The translations under genes and the position numbers were made by a program. DNA of 64,000 bases from Micromonospora sp. WMMD980 (GTDB lineage Bacteria > Actinomycetota > Actinomycetes > Mycobacteriales > Micromonosporaceae): positions 3,658,001-3,722,000 of the forward strand of contig NZ_JARUBE010000003.1 in NCBI RefSeq assembly GCF_029626035.1, read 5' to 3'. This document shows, in pieces, positions 35,128-42,899 of this stretch; the first letter of the stretch is position 1, and each line of letters starts with the position of its first letter. Under the pieces are notes generated by a model, which saw nothing but the letters and a program-made list of their open reading frames with translations, was not told the origin of the DNA and ran no database searches.

Positions 35128-36450
35128 TCAGCGGACCGCGCCGACCACCACCCACGCGCCCGAGCGCAGCCGCAGCAGTAGCGCGACCAGCCGCAGCACC
35201 ACGAACAGCGTCAACCCGGCCCAGATCCCGCCGAGCCCGAGGTCGAGGCCGTAGGCCAGCCAGATCGCCGGCAGGAACCCGCCGAAGGCGGCCACGATGG
35301 TGAGGTTGCGCAGGTAGCGCACGTCGCCCGCGCCGATCAGCACCCCGTCGAGGGCGAACACCACGCCGCCGATCGGCTGGAGCGCCACCAGCCAGGGCCA
35401 GGCCACCATGGCCTGGTCGCGTACCTGCGGATCGGAGCTGAACAGCGACGGCACCAGGCCGGCGCCGGCGGCGATCAGCACCGCGAACGCCACACCGCAC
35501 AGGCCGCCGAGCAGGGCGACGCGGCGGGCGAGGAATCGCGCGCCGGCCCCGTCGCCGCCGCCGAGCGCGGCGCCGACCAGCGCCTGCGCGGCGATCGCGA
35601 GGGCGTCCAGCACCAGTGCGGTAAAGAACCAGAGTTGGACGGCGATCTGGTGCGCCCCGACCGCCGCGGCGCCGAAGCGGGCCGCGACCGCGGTCGCGGA
35701 CAGGAAGCTCGCCTGGAACGCGACGCCGCGGACCAGCAGGTCCCGGCCGAGCACCAACTGCTGCCCGATCACCCGCGGCCGGGGTCGCAGCGCGACCCGC
35801 TCGCGCACCAGCGCGGCCGCGAACAGGCCACCGGAGAGCGTCTGCGCGACCGCGTTGGCCACGGCGGAACCGACCAGGCCGAGGCCCGCCGGATAGACCA
35901 GCAGCGGGCAGAGCAGCGCGGAGAGCAGGTTGGGGGCGAGCACGAACAGCAGCGGCCGGCGAGTGTCCTGGATGCCCCGCAGCCAACCGTTGCCGGCGGC
36001 CGCGAGCAGCAGGCCGGGTGCGCCGAGCGCCGCGATCCGCAGCCATCCGGCGGCGGCGTCGGCCACCTCGCCGGGGCCGCCGGCGAGGGTACGCGCCAGC
36101 GCGCCCCCGCCGAACGCGATGGCGACCGCCACCAGCAGGCCGGCGGTCAGCGCGAGCCAGGACGCCTGGACGCCCTCGGCCACCGCGGCGGTCCGGTCTC
36201 CGGCGCCGAAGCGGCGGGCCGACCGCCCGGTGGTGCCGTACGCCACGACGGTGCCGATCCACGCGGTGAGCGTCATGACCGTGCCGCCGACGGCGAGCGC
36301 GGCGAGCGGCACCCGACCCAGGTGACCCACCACCGCGGTGTCGACGAGAACGTAGAGCGGCTCCGCGGCCAGCACCACCAGGGCGGGGAGCGCCAGCGCG
36401 GCGATCCGCCGGGGCGACACGGCGGTGGCGGGTGCGACGGTGCTGCTCAT
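35128..36450 (-). CDS. MATE family (DinF-like) efflux transporter
   Basis: A 440-residue multidrug and toxic compound extrusion transporter with twelve predicted helices. The first half holds LALPALVVLAAEPLYVLVDT then AVVGHLGRVPLAALAVGGTV; later come AGNGWLRGIQDTRRPLLFVL and DGVLIGAGDVRYLRNLTIVA. The DinF-branch features (PLYVLVDTAVVGHLG, GWLRGIQDT) are clear. ATG 36450 (MSSTVAPATA) starts it. It stands alone, convergent with the paralogue pair. It likely uses a proton or sodium gradient; the substrate is not predictable. Confidence 0.92.
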   Translation of the reverse strand: MSSTVAPATAVSPRRIAALALPALVVLAAEPLYVLVDTAVVGHLGRVPLAALAVGGTVMTLTAWIGTVVAYGTTGRSARRFGAGDRTAAVAEGVQASWLALTAGLLVAVAIAFGGGALARTLAGGPGEVADAAAGWLRIAALGAPGLLLAAAGNGWLRGIQDTRRPLLFVLAPNLLSALLCPLLVYPAGLGLVGSAVANAVAQTLSGGLFAAALVRERVALRPRPRVIGQQLVLGRDLLVRGVAFQASFLSATAVAARFGAAAVGAHQIAVQLWFFTALVLDALAIAAQALVGAALGGGDGAGARFLARRVALLGGLCGVAFAVLIAAGAGLVPSLFSSDPQVRDQAMVAWPWLVALQPIGGVVFALDGVLIGAGDVRYLRNLTIVAAFGGFLPAIWLAYGLDLGLGGIWAGLTLFVVLRLVALLLRLRSGAWVVVGAVR

Positions 36451-36491
36451 CGCCGCCGATCCTGGCACGCGCCGAGTAAGGCCCGCAACCC

Positions 36492-37007
36492 CTAGGGCTG
36501 CTTACCCGACCCCTCCAGGAAGCGTGCCACGTCCCGCCGGCCGCGCAGCCGGCGCACCGGCAGGCCCGGGGCGTAGGCGGCGACGGCTCTCAGCACCCGG
36601 GGACGGGAGTGACGCGGGTAGCGCCAGACGTAGCGCAGGAGATCGAGGTCGACCCGCTCCGGGCAGCCCTCGGGAAGGTCGGGGCGAGGCTCGACGCGGC
36701 GGGCCCAACGGCGACGCAGCACCCGGGCCAGGCACCGCAGCCGGTGCGGGTCGCAGAGCACCAGCAGGTCGGCGCGGGGCAGCCGGAGGTCGAGGGTGCC
36801 GGCATAGTTGCCGTCCATCACCCAGGCCGGGCGGGCGGCCAGCGCGGCCACCTCGGCGCGGAACTCGGCGCCGGTCGGGGCGACCCAGCCGGGCCGCCAG
36901 TAGTGACGGTCGAGGTGGACCAGCGGAAGGTCGAGTCGCCGGGCCAACTCCCCGGCGAGGGTGCTCTTGCCGGCGCCGGAGCTGCCGACGACGAGAATGC
37001 GGCGCAC
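36492..37007 (-). CDS. P-loop kinase-like protein (FlaR/adenylate kinase-related)
   Basis: A 171-residue small P-loop NTPase. Walker A is RRILVVGSSGAGKSTLAGEL at the extreme N-terminus, followed by DLPLVHLDRHYWRPGWV, WVMDGNYAGTLDLRLPRADL and VLCDPHRLRCLARVLRR. The LD-x-HYWRPGW and DGNY motifs match the family often annotated as DNA topology modulation protein FlaR, related to adenylate/shikimate kinases. The true substrate is unknown. It lies 42 bp upstream of the MATE gene on the same strand, so co-transcription is likely. Confidence 0.85.
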   Translation of the reverse strand: MRRILVVGSSGAGKSTLAGELARRLDLPLVHLDRHYWRPGWVAPTGAEFRAEVAALAARPAWVMDGNYAGTLDLRLPRADLLVLCDPHRLRCLARVLRRRWARRVEPRPDLPEGCPERVDLDLLRYVWRYPRHSRPRVLRAVAAYAPGLPVRRLRGRRDVARFLEGSGKQP

Positions 37008-37202
37008 CGCGTGAGGGTAGCGCCCCCACAGCGGGGCGCGGGTGGCCCTGCGCGGCGTGGACCGGGCTCAGGTCGGCGGGGAGCCGACTCGGGGCCGACG
37101 GCCGCCGGTTCCGGCGACCGGCACGGCGGTGACGCCTGCGGCCGGGGCGCTCACCCTGCGGCGACACCCCGTCCGGTCGGCGTCACCGCCGGACGGCCTG
37201 GG

Positions 37203-37301
37203 TCACTGACGGGTGTCCATCGAGGTCTGCAGCGCGCGGCGCATCTGCTCGCGCGCCTCGTCGGTGGTGGTCTCGGTCTGCGGCTTGCGCTTGCTCGGCA
37301 T
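37203..37301 (-). CDS. 32-residue small protein
   Basis: MPSKRKPQTETTTDEAREQM then RRALQTSMDTRQ, a basic N-terminus followed by an amphipathic helix. It is too short for standard gene calling but has a strong ribosome binding site (GGAAGGA) 7-8 nt before ATG 37301. It stands alone, between the P-loop kinase start and a 330-bp gap. No function known. Confidence 0.55.
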   Translation of the reverse strand: MPSKRKPQTETTTDEAREQMRRALQTSMDTRQ

Positions 37302-37631
37302 GGCGTGTCCTTCCAGGGTGCGGACCACCGAGGCACGGCGGCCCTGCGGGCGTCCGGCGCCCCGGCGTGGACGACGCGACGGCAGTCGCGCCGCGACCGG
37401 AGTCGTCGGTCTGCTGCGCGCCCGGCTGCGGTCCGGGATCACCGGAGCGGCTCGCCTGGCAGCGTGAGCCCGGGTCGGTCTGACCCTGGAGGGAGGCGGC
37501 GCCGGGTGCGGCACCGCCGCCCGTGACCAGCGCCGCGAAGCGCCGGTCCCGCACCCAAATTAACGTTCACTTTCCAGATGGTGCCCACTGTTCCCGCGAT
37601 GCGGACAGGACCACCCTCTTCCGGCCGCGTC
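37302..37631. other. 330-bp non-coding gap
   Basis: Lies between the start of the 32-residue gene and the end of a DUF6186-like gene, both minus strand. No convincing gene was found. A short AT-richer patch at about 37555-37576 (AAATTAACGTTCACTTTCCA) contains an AACGTT palindrome and could hold promoter elements for the small gene. No terminator-quality hairpin was recognised. Confidence 0.4.
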
Positions 37632-37844
37632 TCAGCGGGCGAGAAAGTGCCAGCCCAGCCACCACCAGAAGCCGAGCAGACCGATTCGGCCCACGGGGAC
37701 CGGCCCCACCTCGTAGCGCATGACGAAGGCGCAGACGTCGGCCAGCGAGGGGATCCGGGAGCCCTCCCGGCGTGCGGCCCATTCGACGGCCGCGAACAGC
37801 AGCAGCGCGGTGAGGAACCCGCCGATGGCCAGTGCGCGCATCAT
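37632..37844 (-). CDS. DUF6186-like small membrane protein
   Basis: 70 residues: MMRALAIGGFLTALLLFAAV forms one helix, then EWAARREGSRIPSLADVCAF and VMRYEVGPVPVGRIGLLGFW lead to a Trp-rich C-terminal helix ending WWWLGWHFLAR. The pattern matches what I recall of the DUF6186 family in actinobacteria; function unknown. Its ATG-ATG start overlaps the stop of the upstream gene (ATGATGA), so the two are translated together. Confidence 0.75.
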   Translation of the reverse strand: MMRALAIGGFLTALLLFAAVEWAARREGSRIPSLADVCAFVMRYEVGPVPVGRIGLLGFWWWLGWHFLAR

Positions 37845-38251
37845 CGGCGGACCAGCCCCCAGAATGCCGCCAGCCAGGCGAACCAGGCCGCCGAGCGGGC
37901 CAGGTGGTCCTCGATCAGCGGGTCGGCCAGCCGGGAGAACGTGGGAAAGTCGTCGCCCACGGACAGCACGAAGGTGGCCCCTTCGAAGACCCCGAAGACG
38001 GTGACCGGCAGCAGCCACCACAGCGCGGCCGACGGCAGCCGGCGCGGCGCCGGACGCCGGGGAACCCGATTGCTCAGGCCGACCCAGATCAGCCCGCCGC
38101 CGGTGCCGAGGATGTAGAGATTCGCCGCGGTCGAGAACGACGGCAGTTGACCACCGACCAGGGACAGGCAGATCAGCACCGGTACGGAGACGACCGGCCG
38201 GTCCCAGACCCGGGGCGCATCGACGGTGAGCTCGGGGGGATGATCCATCAC
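37841..38251 (-). CDS. Hypothetical four-helix membrane protein paired with the DUF6186-like gene
   Basis: 136 residues with about three to four hydrophobic segments (PVVSVPVLICLSLVGG, LYILGTGGGLIWVGLS, ALWWLLPVTVFGVFEGATFV, SAAWFAWLAAFWGLVRR) and conserved-looking acidic residues in SVGDDFPTFSRLADPLIEDH. It overlaps the next gene by 4 nt. From memory this two-gene arrangement is common in Micromonosporaceae. Probably a two-subunit membrane complex of unknown role. Start ATG 38251 or 38248. Confidence 0.7.
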   Translation of the reverse strand: MMDHPPELTVDAPRVWDRPVVSVPVLICLSLVGGQLPSFSTAANLYILGTGGGLIWVGLSNRVPRRPAPRRLPSAALWWLLPVTVFGVFEGATFVLSVGDDFPTFSRLADPLIEDHLARSAAWFAWLAAFWGLVRR

Positions 38252-38317
38252 CCGATTGTCCCCAGCGTGACGTAAGGCGGGAAGACCGGCACGCCTCGTG
38301 ATTGCCGCGAAACACCG

Positions 38318-38352
38318 AAGGCCGGCATCCCGTGGTTCGGGGTGCCGGCCTT
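38318..38352. terminator. Strong hairpin terminator
   Basis: AAGGCCGGCATCCC (38318-38331) pairs with GGGGTGCCGGCCTT (38339-38352), with a 1-nt bulge and a 7-nt loop. It lies just past the stop codon of an orphan coding fragment (minus strand) and before the promoter side of the four-helix membrane protein gene. Confidence 0.8.
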
Positions 38353-38365
38353 CAGGCGATGCCGC

Positions 38366-38475
38366 TCACGTGGTCCAGTGCTGGTTGACGAGGTCGGTGG
38401 CCGGCTTCTCCCACTGGGCGTAGGCGTCCGGGTAGGCCGACACCTGCACCGTCTGCGCGGGTTGCGCGGAACGGC
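38366..38475 (-). pseudogene. Orphan C-terminal coding fragment
   Basis: The minus-strand frame ending at the TGA of 38366-38368 reads QTVQVSAYPDAYAQWEKPAT then DLVNQHWTT. This has normal codon use and amino acid composition and is followed directly by a strong terminator. No start codon with a ribosome binding site is close. Further upstream the frame runs antiphase through the DUF397 gene. It looks like the 3' end of a gene whose body was lost. No family recognised. Confidence 0.4.
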
Positions 38476-38571
38476 AGTCAAAAGGCCGTACCCACTGCCA
38501 CGCCCTGAGAGCCGAAACCCCGGCCTGCCACGTGGGCGGACCGGGGGCTCGTGTGTGCTGTCGGGGGTGGG

Positions 38572-38772
38572 TCAGGCAACCGGCCCGATGGCCTTGGCCA
38601 GGTCCACGAACCCCTGCCAGGTGGCCGGGGCGAACTGGAGGGTGCCGCCCTCGCGGTCCTTCGTGTCGCGGACGAGGACGACGCCGGGCAGGTTGGAAGC
38701 AACCTCCACGCAGTTGCCGCCGTTGTCCCCACTCTTGGTGCTCTTGTGCCAGATCGCACCGGTCATGTCCAT
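38572..38772 (-). CDS. DUF397 protein
   Basis: 66 residues with the full DUF397 pattern: IWHKSTKSGDNGGNCVEVAS, VVLVRDTKDREGGTLQFAPA and TWQGFVDLAKAIG. DUF397 proteins nearly always pair with Scr1/DUF5753-type HTH regulators in actinomycetes and act in developmental or phenotypic control (families around BldB/WhiJ/AbaA-like loci). It overlaps the HTH gene stop by a few bases. Start could be ATG 38772 or ATG 38766. Confidence 0.93.
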   Translation of the reverse strand: MDMTGAIWHKSTKSGDNGGNCVEVASNLPGVVLVRDTKDREGGTLQFAPATWQGFVDLAKAIGPVA

Positions 38773-39530
38773 GCTGCTGCCGCTTTCCTGATGAGGTCGA
38801 GAGACTGCGCCCGAGGTAGAGCCTCACCGACTATGCGAGACCACCTGCGCTCCAGGCTAGCAATTTCTGTCGAGTCGTCGGTGATGTGTGCCCTGGCCGG
38901 GCCGTCTTGGTGTGCCACGCGCGTACCGTCCGGCAGCTCGGCCACGCGGAACGGCCCGCCCATGCCGAGGTAAATCGGCGTGTCGAGCGGCACGATGTGC
39001 ACCTGAACGGTCGGCAGCTCGGCGCAGGCGGCGAGGTGTTCGCACTGCTCGCGCATCAGCTTCCCGACTCGGCCGGCTCGGCGGCGTAGGGCGGCCTCAT
39101 CGATCACAGCAACGACGAGCGGCGGCTGTGGCCGGTGGAGGATCGATTGTCGTTGAACGCGCGCCGTGACCAGCTCGTCAACCTCGTCGGGGTCGGGTGT
39201 CGCCAGGGCCAGCGTTGCCCGCGCGTACGCCTCGGTCTGGAGCAGGCCGGGTATCCAGGCGAGTTCAAACGTGCGCAGTGCAACCGCTTCCTGCTCAACG
39301 TCGACCCATCTACGGAACCATGCGGGCTCCCTGCGTTTGAGGACGTCGGGCCATAGGTACTCAACGTCCTTGCCGAGGATGGCGGCCAGCGTGGCACGTC
39401 GGCGGGGCTGCGGCACACGTCCGGGCGAGATCCAGCGGGCGGCGGTCTTGGGGTCTACCCCGGTCTGGGCTGCGAGACTTTCGGCCGTCTCCCCTGCTTC
39501 GGCCATTGCCGCGCGAAGTACCTCGTTCAT
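38763..39530 (-). CDS. Scr1/DUF5753-type HTH regulator
   Basis: 255 residues. N-terminal HTH (MNEVLRAAMAEAGETAESLA, QTGVDPKTAARWISPGRVP) then the DUF5753 domain with FELAWIPGLLQTEAYARATL, VVAVIDEAALRRRAGRVGKL, VQVHIVPLDTPIYLGMGGPF and DDSTEIASLERRWSRI. Partner of the DUF397 protein encoded next to it, with overlapping ends. Such pairs are numerous in mycelial actinobacteria. ATG 39530. Codon use is somewhat less GC-biased than in the housekeeping genes. Confidence 0.93.
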   Translation of the reverse strand: MNEVLRAAMAEAGETAESLAAQTGVDPKTAARWISPGRVPQPRRRATLAAILGKDVEYLWPDVLKRREPAWFRRWVDVEQEAVALRTFELAWIPGLLQTEAYARATLALATPDPDEVDELVTARVQRQSILHRPQPPLVVAVIDEAALRRRAGRVGKLMREQCEHLAACAELPTVQVHIVPLDTPIYLGMGGPFRVAELPDGTRVAHQDGPARAHITDDSTEIASLERRWSRIVGEALPRAQSLDLIRKAAAAWT

Positions 39531-39715
39531 CCTGCTTCCACGGTGGACGTCCCGAACGTTCCGGAGCATACGTCAACGTCGTGTACTGATCCCATAGCTG
39601 AGGGCAACGTGTTGACGGAGAGGCGGACTTGCTCCCAGCCGAGGGGGCGCGGGGCGGGTCTTGCCACCTTGGGGCCGTCCCGTTCCCCCGTGCCCCGGCA
39701 GAGAGGGCGGCAACC

Positions 39716-40077
39716 ATGGCGCGGCATAGACCACCGGAGATCCGTACCGACCCGGTGCATCGGCGCGAATGGACGTGGGAGTCATGGGGGCGGCACTGCG
39801 TCTGCGGACTCCGGTGGCCATGCCCGGACGCCGGCAGCGTGCCGCCCGTGGCCGAGCCGGCACCTGTCCGGGAGGTGGGGCGGGCCTCGGTCGACCGGGC
39901 GGGGCGGACGGTGGGCGAGCCGGACGCGGGCGGCGGGCAGGGCCGGCGGGCGGTGGGCGAGCCAGACCCGGACGCCGGGCGGGCCTGCTCACGGTGGCGG
40001 GCGAATGGCGCGGGCGCGGTGGGCGGTGGCCGGACGGATGCACGGTGCCGCCCACCGGGCCGGGCGGGCGAGCGTGA
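39716..40077 (+). pseudogene. Conserved small protein next to Scr1 regulators, frame uncertain
   Basis: ATG 39716 with GAGAGGGCGG upstream opens MARHRPPEIRTDPVHRREWT then WESWGRHCVCGLRWPCPDAG, a Trp/Cys-rich N-terminus that I recall from small Micromonosporaceae proteins beside DUF397/HTH pairs. This frame then stays open for about 500 codons through sequence that codes for other genes, which is implausible. A neighbouring frame ends at 40077, exactly overlapping the ATG of the next gene (TGATG), which suggests the true end is there and that a frameshift lies somewhere in 39840-40010. Divergent from the HTH gene. Confidence 0.45.
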
Positions 40078-40265
40078 TGGTGGGCGAGGAAGACGCGCCC
40101 GCCCGCGTGCCGGTGGCGGTGGCGGTGGGCGCGATGCGGTGGCCGATCAGGGTGCAGCGGATGGAGTGCGGCGAGGCGCTGTCGCTCGGTTGGCTCACGG
40201 CGCTGTCCGAGTTGGCCGATGCGATCGGGGACCACGCCCCCGCGTGCCGCGTGCGGTTGCCCTGA
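40077..40265 (+). CDS. Small hypothetical protein
   Basis: 62 residues, MVGEEDAPARVPVAVAVGAM then RWPIRVQRMECGEALSLGWL and TALSELADAIGDHAPACRVR. The ATG overlaps a stop codon of the preceding frame (TGATG), indicating translational coupling. Two cysteines; no domain recognised. A good terminator follows at 40277-40303. Confidence 0.6.
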   Translation: MVGEEDAPARVPVAVAVGAMRWPIRVQRMECGEALSLGWLTALSELADAIGDHAPACRVRLP

Positions 40266-40276
40266 AACGACAAAAC

Positions 40277-40303
40277 CCCCGATACCCATCTCGGGTTTCG
40301 GGG
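40277..40303. terminator. Bidirectional terminator hairpin
   Basis: CCCCGATACCC (40277-40287), loop ATCTC, GGGTTTCGGGG (40293-40303): 11-bp stem with one T-T mismatch. AAAA precedes it, so on the minus strand the hairpin is followed by a T-run. It separates the convergent small genes ending at 40265 and 40322. Confidence 0.8.
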
Positions 40304-40321
40304 ATTTCGTGTGTGCGGAGG

Positions 40322-40564
40322 TCAGGCGGTGGGGAACTCCGCCCGGATCACGGCTTGCAGGGCGGGGCGGTCGGCCAGGTCGGACACGGCGTAGCCGTCC
40401 GGGCGGTGGCCGGCGTCAACGGCGGCGCGCATCGCGGCCACGGCGGCGGCCGAGCTGTCGGTGGCGACCGTGCGGAGGCGGCGGCCTTCGTACCAAGAGA
40501 CCGAGATCGGGCCGGCGGCGGCGGTCGGGGCGGTGACGGCGGCGGGGTGGGCAGTAGGGTTCAC
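40322..40564 (-). CDS. Small hypothetical protein
   Basis: 80 residues from GTG 40564 (MNPTAHPAAVTAPTAAAGPI, then SVSWYEGRRLRTVATDSSAA). It has AGGAG at ideal distance upstream. The C-terminal part (DGYAVSDLADRPALQAVIRA EF-type segment) looks folded and alpha/beta. No family recognised. It lies 32 bp after the secreted-peptide gene on the same strand, so probably the second gene of that operon. Confidence 0.65.
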   Translation of the reverse strand: MNPTAHPAAVTAPTAAAGPISVSWYEGRRLRTVATDSSAAAVAAMRAAVDAGHRPDGYAVSDLADRPALQAVIRAEFPTA

Positions 40565-40596
40565 GGCAGATCTCCTGACGGTAGAGCGTCGGGTGG

Positions 40597-40788
40597 TCAA
40601 GTGCCGGGTGGGAAGTTGGCGCTTCCCGTCCGGTGCGGCGCACCCTGCACGCTTGCGGTCGCCGTGACCGGCTTGCTCGCGGCGTGGGCGGGAGTGTCGG
40701 CGTGCCCGGCGATCGGACCGGCGAACACACCACCGGTGAAAGCCAGACCAGCAACACCCAGGACGCTCTTACGCAGGATCGTGTTCAT
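40597..40788 (-). CDS. Small secreted peptide
   Basis: 63 residues with a clear Sec signal peptide: MNTILRKSVLGVAGLAFTGG then VFAGPIAGHADTPAHA, cleavage expected near GHADT or AHA. The mature peptide is about 30 residues (SKPVTATASVQGAPHRTGSA onwards). ATG 40788 follows GGAGCCCC. It precedes the 80-residue gene. Role unknown; signalling or cell-surface peptide are both possible. Confidence 0.65.
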   Translation of the reverse strand: MNTILRKSVLGVAGLAFTGGVFAGPIAGHADTPAHAASKPVTATASVQGAPHRTGSANFPPGT

Positions 40789-41145
40789 GATGGGGGCTCC
40801 ATTCGGGGGTCAACACACCCGCGGGGGCGGGGGTGTGGGCACCGTCAGGCGCTCAAAAGATTCGGGGGGATTCCGGCTGCTCGCGGGGCGGCGCCGGGAG
40901 TGTGTGCAACGACCTGGTCGGCCCACGCGGGGGTGCGCTCGCCTTCCTCGGTCGTTCACCGGGTTACGACGCCCCGCCCCCGCCGACGATTCCACCGCCA
41001 GCGTGCCACCCACCACCCCGAACCGGACAACACACCCATCCGGGCGGATGCCATCGGGCTGCACCGCGCCGGAGGAGGCCGTCGTGAACACACCTCTGCC
41101 ACGGGACGCGACACGCCCGAAAGGCAGCGCCCGGCCGGCGGGGCC
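40789..41145. other. 357-bp non-coding gap
   Basis: Lies between the start of the secreted-peptide gene and the end of the DHH phosphoesterase gene, both minus strand. It contains an imperfect GC hairpin (CACACCC with GGGGTGTG, about 40817-40841) close to the peptide start, which could be part of its leader. The rest shows no credible gene, repeat or promoter that I can support. Confidence 0.4.
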
Positions 41146-42231
41146 TCAGGGGCGGGCGGTCAGCACGGCGGCGGGGAGGGCGGCGCGGATACCGGCGACC
41201 ACCCCGTCGATCGGGCCGTGACCGGTGAAGCCGGCCGCGAACCGGTGCCCACCTCCGCCGAGCCCCACGGCCACCCGGCTCACGTCCACCGCGCCCTTGC
41301 TGCGCAGCGAAACCGCCCACTCGGCCTCTCCGGACTGCTTGACCACGCAGCTCACGTCCGCCTCGGCGGTGCAGCGGACGGAGTCGATGAGTGCCTCCAG
41401 CACGTATGCCGGCTGGTCGTGGCGGGACAGGTCGTCGCGGGTCGCGTACGTCCAGACCAGGCCGTGCCCGGCGGCGGCCGCCGGTTCCAACGTGGCCCGG
41501 CCGAGCACCTCGCCGAACAGCCGGACGGCGCCGAACGGGCGGGTGTCGAACACCCTTCGGGAGATGTCTCCCGGCCGGATGCCGGTGGCCAGCAGGCGCG
41601 CGGCCATCTCGTGCACGGCGGGGGTGGTCGCCTCGAAACGGAACGAGCCGGTGTCGGTGGTCAACGCCACGTAGAGCCCGGTCGCCATCGGCGCGTCGAG
41701 CGTGACCCCGAGGCGGTCCAACAGCCCCAGCGCCACCACGGAGGTGGCCGCCGCGCGCGGGTCCACCAGGTTGACGGTGCCGAAGCCGGTGTTCGAGGCG
41801 TGGTGGTCGAGCACCAGCGCCGCGCCCGCCGTGGCAAGTCGGTCGGCCAGGTCGCCCAGCCGGGACTCGCTCGCCGCGTCGAAGCAGATCAGCAGGTCCG
41901 GCGCCGGGTCGGCGTCGTCCTGCGCCACCAGCAGCTCCACGCCGGGCAGCCAGCGGAACGGCTCGGGGACGCCCGCCGGTCCGGGGAAGCTCGCCTGGAG
42001 CCGGCGTACGCCGAGCCGGCGCAGGCCCAGCGCGAAGCCGAGCATGCTGCCGAGCGCGTCCCCGTCCGGGTTCACGTGGCAGACGAGCAGCACCCGCGCG
42101 TCGGCAGGCAGCTCGCGCACCGCCGCGACGGCGGCGGCCCAGTCGGCGTCGGTGGGGCCGGCCGCCGCCACGTCGTCAGGCCCGGCGACGGCGGGCACAC
42201 CGGCCCCGGCGTCCTCGACGGCCTCGGTCAC
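41146..42231 (-). CDS. DHH-family phosphoesterase (NrnA-like)
   Basis: 361 residues. DHH domain motifs are VLLVCHVNPDGDALGSMLGF, DLLICFDAASESRLGD, ALVLDHHASNTGFGTVNLVD and LTTDTGSFRFEATTP. The C-terminal DHHA1 domain has GGGGHRFAAGFTGHG. This family degrades nanoRNA oligonucleotides and 3'-phosphoadenosine 5'-phosphate, or in mycobacteria also cyclic dinucleotides. GTG 42231 overlaps the rbfA stop (GTGA). The N-terminus carries an Ala-rich extension of about 30 residues. The rbfA-DHH order is conserved in actinobacteria. Confidence 0.93.
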   Translation of the reverse strand: MTEAVEDAGAGVPAVAGPDDVAAAGPTDADWAAAVAAVRELPADARVLLVCHVNPDGDALGSMLGFALGLRRLGVRRLQASFPGPAGVPEPFRWLPGVELLVAQDDADPAPDLLICFDAASESRLGDLADRLATAGAALVLDHHASNTGFGTVNLVDPRAAATSVVALGLLDRLGVTLDAPMATGLYVALTTDTGSFRFEATTPAVHEMAARLLATGIRPGDISRRVFDTRPFGAVRLFGEVLGRATLEPAAAAGHGLVWTYATRDDLSRHDQPAYVLEALIDSVRCTAEADVSCVVKQSGEAEWAVSLRSKGAVDVSRVAVGLGGGGHRFAAGFTGHGPIDGVVAGIRAALPAAVLTARP

Positions 42232-42719
42232 CGACGGTCGCCGCCACGCGGCCCGTCGTCGGTCGACGACGCGTCCTCGGCCGAGTCCTCCTCGTCGGTC
42301 TCCTCGTCCACCCGGTAGGGCTGGGCGTCGCCCGCGTACGCGGCCTTGGCGGCCAGCCGCTGCACCTCGGCGTCGGCCGACCGGGCTGCGGTGAGCAGGT
42401 CGTCGATGTGCTTGACCTGGTTCTGCACGTCGTCGAGGACGAAGGTGAGCGTCGGCGAGTGCCGCAGCCCGAGGGCCTTGCCGACCGTGCTGCGCAGCAT
42501 GCCCTTGGCGCTCTCCAGCGCGGCGGCGGTGCTCGCCTGGGCCGCCGCGTCACCGAGCACCGTGTAGAAGACGGTGGCGTCGCGCAGGTCGGCGGTGATC
42601 CGAGCGTCGGTGATCGTGATCATGCCGAGCCGGGGGTCCTTGATCTGGCTCCGCACCACCGACGCGACGAGTTCACGGACGCGCTCCGCGTGCCGGCGTA
42701 CCTTGGCCGGATCCGACAT
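42228..42719 (-). CDS. rbfA: Ribosome-binding factor A
   Basis: 163 residues: KVRRHAERVRELVASVVRSQ, IKDPRLGMITITDARITADL, RDATVFYTVLGD and LGLRHSPTLTFVLDDVQNQV, followed by an acidic tail (DEETDEEDSAEDASSTDDG). RbfA helps mature the 30S subunit. The ATG at 42719 begins MSDPAKV, typical of the family. The acidic C-terminal extension of about 35 residues is longer than in E. coli but common in actinobacteria. Coupled to the DHH gene by a 4-nt overlap. Confidence 0.95.
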   Translation of the reverse strand: MSDPAKVRRHAERVRELVASVVRSQIKDPRLGMITITDARITADLRDATVFYTVLGDAAAQASTAAALESAKGMLRSTVGKALGLRHSPTLTFVLDDVQNQVKHIDDLLTAARSADAEVQRLAAKAAYAGDAQPYRVDEETDEEDSAEDASSTDDGPRGGDRR

Positions 42720-42899
42720 GTCCCCCACCTCCACGATCACTGTTCCGACGATCCCGGCGCGCCTGACGCCGCGATCGGGAAACCGCGGGCCGGGTACGGG
42801 CTGCGCCCGGGCCCGACCGCCCAACGTCCGAGAACATTACCCGCGCCCCGACGGGAGTCGCGCGGCACGGCCGGGCTGCCCCGCGACGCGCCGACCGGG

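Noticed and set aside
38460..38570. Possible tRNA or att site near the orphan fragment
   Set aside because: No T-loop GGTTCGAATCC-like sequence, acceptor pairing or integrase gene could be found.
39629..41221. Plus-strand open frame of about 530 codons through the small-protein island
   Set aside because: Only its first part carries recognisable residues; the rest runs antisense to two small genes with good ribosome binding sites.
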